This document shows, one piece after another, positions 60,192 through 64,000 of a DNA stretch of 64,000 nt (position 1 is the first letter of the stretch; the number at the start of each line of letters is the position of its first letter). Origin of the DNA: Drosophila miranda. Its lineage: Eukaryota > Arthropoda > Insecta > Diptera > Drosophilidae. Position numbers and translations under genes: made by a program. The notes beneath the pieces were generated by a model. That model was not told where the DNA came from and did no database searches. It was given only the letters and a program-made list of their open reading frames with translations. Where the stretch lies: the NCBI RefSeq assembly GCF_003369915.1, contig NW_022881614.1, positions 26,824,336 to 26,888,335 of the forward strand, written 5' to 3'.

Positions 60192-61723
60192 TGTGAAGGC
60201 ATAAGCCTCCACAACACTGACCACGACACCATCCCCTGAAGGGACCGCCCCGACGGCTTGTTATCTAATTTCATTATTATTCACTATTATCCGATTTTAT
60301 TACTTCTATTATTATTAGTATTACCAAGACAAACAACAATGAATCCCTATTTTCACCCATTAAAGTAAGAAATGGGCTAAGAAACCCCAAAACAGTAGGC
60401 CTTTTTACTTATTAGAACTAAGAGAACCAACACGTAAGAGAGACGCACACTACGGCCACGCAGCGAAGAGAGACTCACACCACGGCTATACGAAGGAAAA
60501 GAGAACCAACACGAAAGAGATACGCTCTTACGCCCACGCAGCCAACGCAAGGAAGAGAACGGCTATACGCAGACGAAAAGAGATAACATGAAAGAGAGCG
60601 AAGCGGCAGAGAAGCCTCCGATCGGTTTTACGCCCACGCAGCCGAGGAAAAGAGCCGACGGCGAAGCAGGCAATACACACACGCAGCCATACACCCACGC
60701 AGCCGAGGCCGGCAGCCGAAGGCGGCGCAGCAGCGAAGCGGCAGAGAAGCTGCGAAAAAGAAAAGCCGAGGCCTGGCACGGTCCAGGGCGAGCCAAGCTC
60801 GGGAGTGATCTCCGAGGGCTGAGCCAGACCGGTTGTGCGGCGGAAGCCAAAATAGATGTGAAAAGTAAGCCGGGACCGCGCCGTGTGAAAAACTAGCCGT
60901 GACCGCGCCGTGTACACAATAAGCCGTGTTCGCCCGCACGCGGTGAATAAAACCAGCTGTGACCGCACCCACGCGTTGTGCAAAAGAAGCCACCGAACCC
61001 AAAGAAGGGAAACAAGGGTGAGCCACCTCACGTATGTGAGCTCTGGGGGGGATAGATCGGTGCAGTAGGCAGGTATAAGCAGAACATTTTATTTATTTTA
61101 TTTCCCCGCAGGCGCGGGATTTTAAGTAGGGGGAATGATCCGAAAACAATAAAGACACCAACCTCAACCCACCTGTCTCAGAACATTCGCCCGTAGGAGT
61201 CACTCACCCCCCTCCCCCTCTCTTCCCTTTTCCCGGGAGGCCCGGCGAAGTGGATGTGAGTCGTGGATCATGCGGCATTCACCAAGCTGGGTTTTCCCTC
61301 TCCTATACCTTTCTCCCCTGGGGACCCGGCGATGCTGGATGTGAGTCGTGGATTCACGCGGCATTCGCAAAGCTGGGTTCCCTCTCCTACTCCCTCGCCC
61401 GGGGACCCGGCGACGCAGATGTGAGTCGTGGATCATGCGGCATCTGCTAGGCTGGGCTCCCCTCTCACCTTTCCGATCCCTGACCCAAACCCCGTCTCCC
61501 GCCACACATGACCCCCAACGCACGTCTCTGCAGCTCCCAAGCACGGCTTCACCCACGCCTCGTGGCCGGGCCAGGCCCGCCCGCCCCACGATCCACCCCA
61601 CGGGTGCGCTTTCGCCACGAGCGGCTCTCCCCTTAGGTCCTCACACAACAAATTTTGCTGTGGGGAAGGACCGGGCCCTGGACAGACTGAGAAGCTGTAC
61701 CTCGGCCTGAGAACTTCCTTACA
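60192..61723 (+). repeat. R3 3' LTR (1532 bp)
   Basis: Begins TGTGAAGGCATAAGCC and ends CTTCCTTACA. Nearly identical to the 5' LTR outside the two indels. The internal three-unit array lies at about 61245-61470. Confidence 0.92.
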
Positions 61724-62215
61724 GCACTACGAAAATGTTTTGGGCCACTTGGACTTACCGTTAACTGGTGGATTGATGGACTGCTGCTGACTGTTTAGTG
61801 ACCGCCAACGAACTGTCGACGGCCTGCACTTGACTTTTGTTCAACCGATTTTCCGGTGGCGATGCTGGCCCTCAGATTGTATTGATTTATTTTTTTTTTT
61901 GGGTGGTGGGGAAGGGGGAGCGGCGCTAATTACTCGATCTATGGGGGCTGCCGGGCTGCGGCATGTTGCGGTCGGGATAACAATTCTGAAAGTCGATGCG
62001 AGTGGCAATTGTCCGGATTTGACGGCTGCGTTGAGGGAACCTGCCACAAGCCGTGGTCGGGGCGAAAACCAGATGAGTGGTGGGTGGGGCACTTCTCTGA
62101 GTCCGAGTGGGGTGTAGGCCACAAAAGAGGAGAAGGAGAACAGCAGAGTGGAAAATATTCTATGGAATAAAAGCCCAAACTAGTGTTCTACGAGCCCATG
62201 GGTCCACCCTTCCAA

Positions 62216-62670
62216 CCAAACTGTGTAACTGTTATACTGAGTCCATCCTATACCGTTATAACTGTTATACAATGGAAATGTATCCATCTAAATTGTTATA
62301 CATAGTAACAGCTATGAGTTGTAACTGTTATACATTTCAATTGCTTTGTGTACACTTGAATCTTTTATACATTTGAGCTGTTATACTGTTATATAACTGT
62401 TATACACGCTGTTCGTTGCAACTGTCATACATTTTAACTATTAAGTGTAACTGTTATACATAGTAGCTATGTATTCTAAAGTGTTACTGTTATACAACGT
62501 AGCTACAATATACACAGCAATAAAATGTAACTGTTATACAACCTAACTTGTGTACATTGTAACTATTAGAAAGTTATACAATTGTATACACAACTGTATA
62601 TATAACTGTTATACACAGTAACTGTTATACAACGTATCTTTTATGCCGTGTAACTATTATACTTTGAAAC
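62216..62670. repeat. irregular AACTGTTATAC array
   Basis: Eight exact copies of AACTGTTATAC and about six one-base variants fall within ~450 bp at uneven spacing of 15-70 bp. It is not a simple tandem repeat. Confidence 0.85.
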
Positions 62671-63869
62671 ACTCATGCATAACATGTCAAATATACAATT
62701 TCTTACACAAATCTCAGCCCTCACCCATAGCATCTTGCCCGCTCCTTTTCCTTCCCTTGGCGATAATCCAATCAATTTGATTACGCTAAATTAATCCCAT
62801 CATTCACCCTCCCAATCCCCACCCTTCCACAAATTTGTACTACAAAAACGGAAAATCCCACCCACTTGACAGCGCCCACAGTTACAACATTTGGGTTCGA
62901 TAATAGGGCAAACACACTGGCTGCTAGACGCGCGCCCCTGCCTCCGCTCCTGCCTCCTGCCTCTTGCCACACTTTGATTTTGCATTCAAGCCGGAAAAGG
63001 AAGTGCACTGCAGCTGTATAAATTTTACATTTGTTTCCTTTCAATTTAACAATGTGTACTTTTGGTATTGTTTTGCTTTTTAGCGTGTAAAAAAAGTCCC
63101 CCCCTCCATCCATCGGTGGGGGGAAACTCTTGTTAGCCGTTTCCGTCCTTTTCATTCGGTCTTTTCTTGGCCATTTCTCTCTTTTTTCATTCGCCTGATT
63201 TCGCAATATTTATGATTAGCAATTTATTATTCATAATTTTTCGAGTGGGCAAACAGGGGGAGAAGGAGCGAGCGAGCGCCACCACCCACTGATGGGTTGT
63301 AATAATTCTTGTGAAAAGTGGGGTTCCACCGAGGGAGTGGCTCTGCATTTTGCCCAAGCATTAATTTGATTAACAAGAGTCGAATGGTCATGGAAATCCA
63401 TCAGAGCCCCATGAATGGCCAACATGAGGGACTGTCCTTCTGTGGGGGAGGGGGATTCACCGATTTCAGGGGATTGTCAACTAGTAAGCAAGTCTTGATT
63501 TAATTCCAGTTTGGAAACATCTAATGGAGCCGGAGAATGAAGCCATGAAGGTGGAAAAACGGCGACATCTTGAGTCATAGATTCGTGCATATCAATTTAT
63601 CATAACTTCTGCACTCTCTCTCTCACTTTCTTCCCTCTTCAGTTGGAAGTTTTCTTCCTTTCGGCGGGATCCCAGGAGGGTGCCAAAACTGTCAAATGCA
63701 AATGTGTTTCGGCGCAAGGAAATGAATGAAACTGACTGTAAAACTTGTAATGTCTCCTCTTCCAGGCTGAGGTAAGCTCAGTCCTGTCCAGGGGTCTTCC
63801 TACAAGAAATTTGTAGTTCGCAGGAACTCCGAAAGGGGGGTCGGCTCCTCTTACTGGGCGGACGTGAGG

Positions 63870-64000
63870 GTCGAGAAGAAAGGCGCGGAGCGAGGCACAC
63901 CCGCGTGGGTCAAGAGAGAGGCGGGCGCAGGGCGAGGCACACCTGCGTGGGTCGGGAAAGAGGGGTCACAGGGCGAGTCACACCTGTGTGAGGGGGGGTT
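63870..64000 (+). repeat. GC-rich ~42-bp tandem units at the window edge
   Basis: CGAG(G/T)CACACCYGYGTG starts at 63891, 63933 and 63974, inside purine-rich DNA very different from its surroundings. It may be the edge of another mobile element or a satellite continuing past the window. Confidence 0.6.

Larger units (their letters stand above)
50927..61723 (+). mobile_element. R3: large Ty3/gypsy LTR retrotransposon, 10.8 kb, Osvaldo/Ulysses-like
   Basis: LTRs at 50927-52512 and 60192-61723 begin TGTGA and end TTACA (TG...CA). The 4-bp target duplication GCAC is exact (50923-50926, 61724-61727). The primer site matches tRNA-Lys(UUU), and a polypurine tract precedes the 3' LTR. Order: a repeat-rich leader, gag with CCHC knuckles, pol (PR-RT-RNaseH-IN), and a long 3' coding region that is not env-like. 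Long LTRs and a Lys primer recall Osvaldo/Ulysses-type elements. The LTRs are very similar over aligned parts but differ by indels. gag appears to lack capsid and integrase lacks its third catalytic residue, so it is non-autonomous. Confidence 0.93.
61728..64000. other. non-coding DNA right of R3
   Basis: Continuation of the pre-insertion locus. Apart from the two repeats listed separately, I see no gene. A poly-T tract lies at 61889-61900. Confidence 0.5.

Overview
The window is nuclear DNA of a fly, almost certainly Drosophila and most likely the obscura group. It has short GT-AG introns, insect gustatory receptor (Gr) and pickpocket (DEG/ENaC) sequences, 17.6/297-type errantiviruses, and many copies of a ~1.12 kb element whose ends match DINE-1/helentron elements. 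I recall that abundant family (ISY-like) from obscura-group flies. The species call is inference. Nothing here is bacterial.

Layout. 1-3.1 kb: a hAT DNA transposon with an exact 8-bp target duplication. 4.1-5.0 kb: an intact two-exon gene for a pipsqueak-type helix-turn-helix protein. 5-10.9 kb: non-coding, with one 5'-end helentron fragment. 10.9-18.6 kb: a graveyard. Two divergent Gr genes are dead (one by two frameshifts, one by two nonsense codons), guanylyl-cyclase catalytic fragments lie in an inverted duplication, a possible cyclase ectodomain remnant follows, and a third Gr relic lacks its 5' end. 18.7-36.4 kb: two related env-bearing LTR retrotransposons (R1 minus, R2 plus) sit head to head in one AT microsatellite. 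Four helentrons are nested in them, all antisense to the host element. 36.9-38.8 kb: an intact five-exon GPR180/TMEM145-like membrane protein gene on the minus strand. 42.1-48.5 kb: first and last exons of a pickpocket gene, with a stop codon at the end of exon 1, no visible middle exons, and a head-to-tail helentron trimer between them. 49.2-49.6 kb: a small intact Cys-rich (FAM76-like) gene. 50.9-61.7 kb: a 10.8 kb Ty3/gypsy element (R3) with ~1.55 kb LTRs, a tRNA-Lys primer site, several distinct minisatellites and an unusual non-env 3' coding region. 61.7-64 kb: non-coding, with an AACTGTTATAC array and the edge of a possible further repeat.

Three host genes look intact (HTH-psq, GPR180-like, FAM76-like). 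At least five are broken (three Gr, one cyclase, one pickpocket), and mobile DNA makes up about half of the window. Decayed genes, nested elements and tandem helentrons together suggest a low-recombination region such as a neo-Y or pericentromere, though an ordinary TE-rich euchromatic block is not excluded. I saw no tRNA, rRNA or CRISPR.
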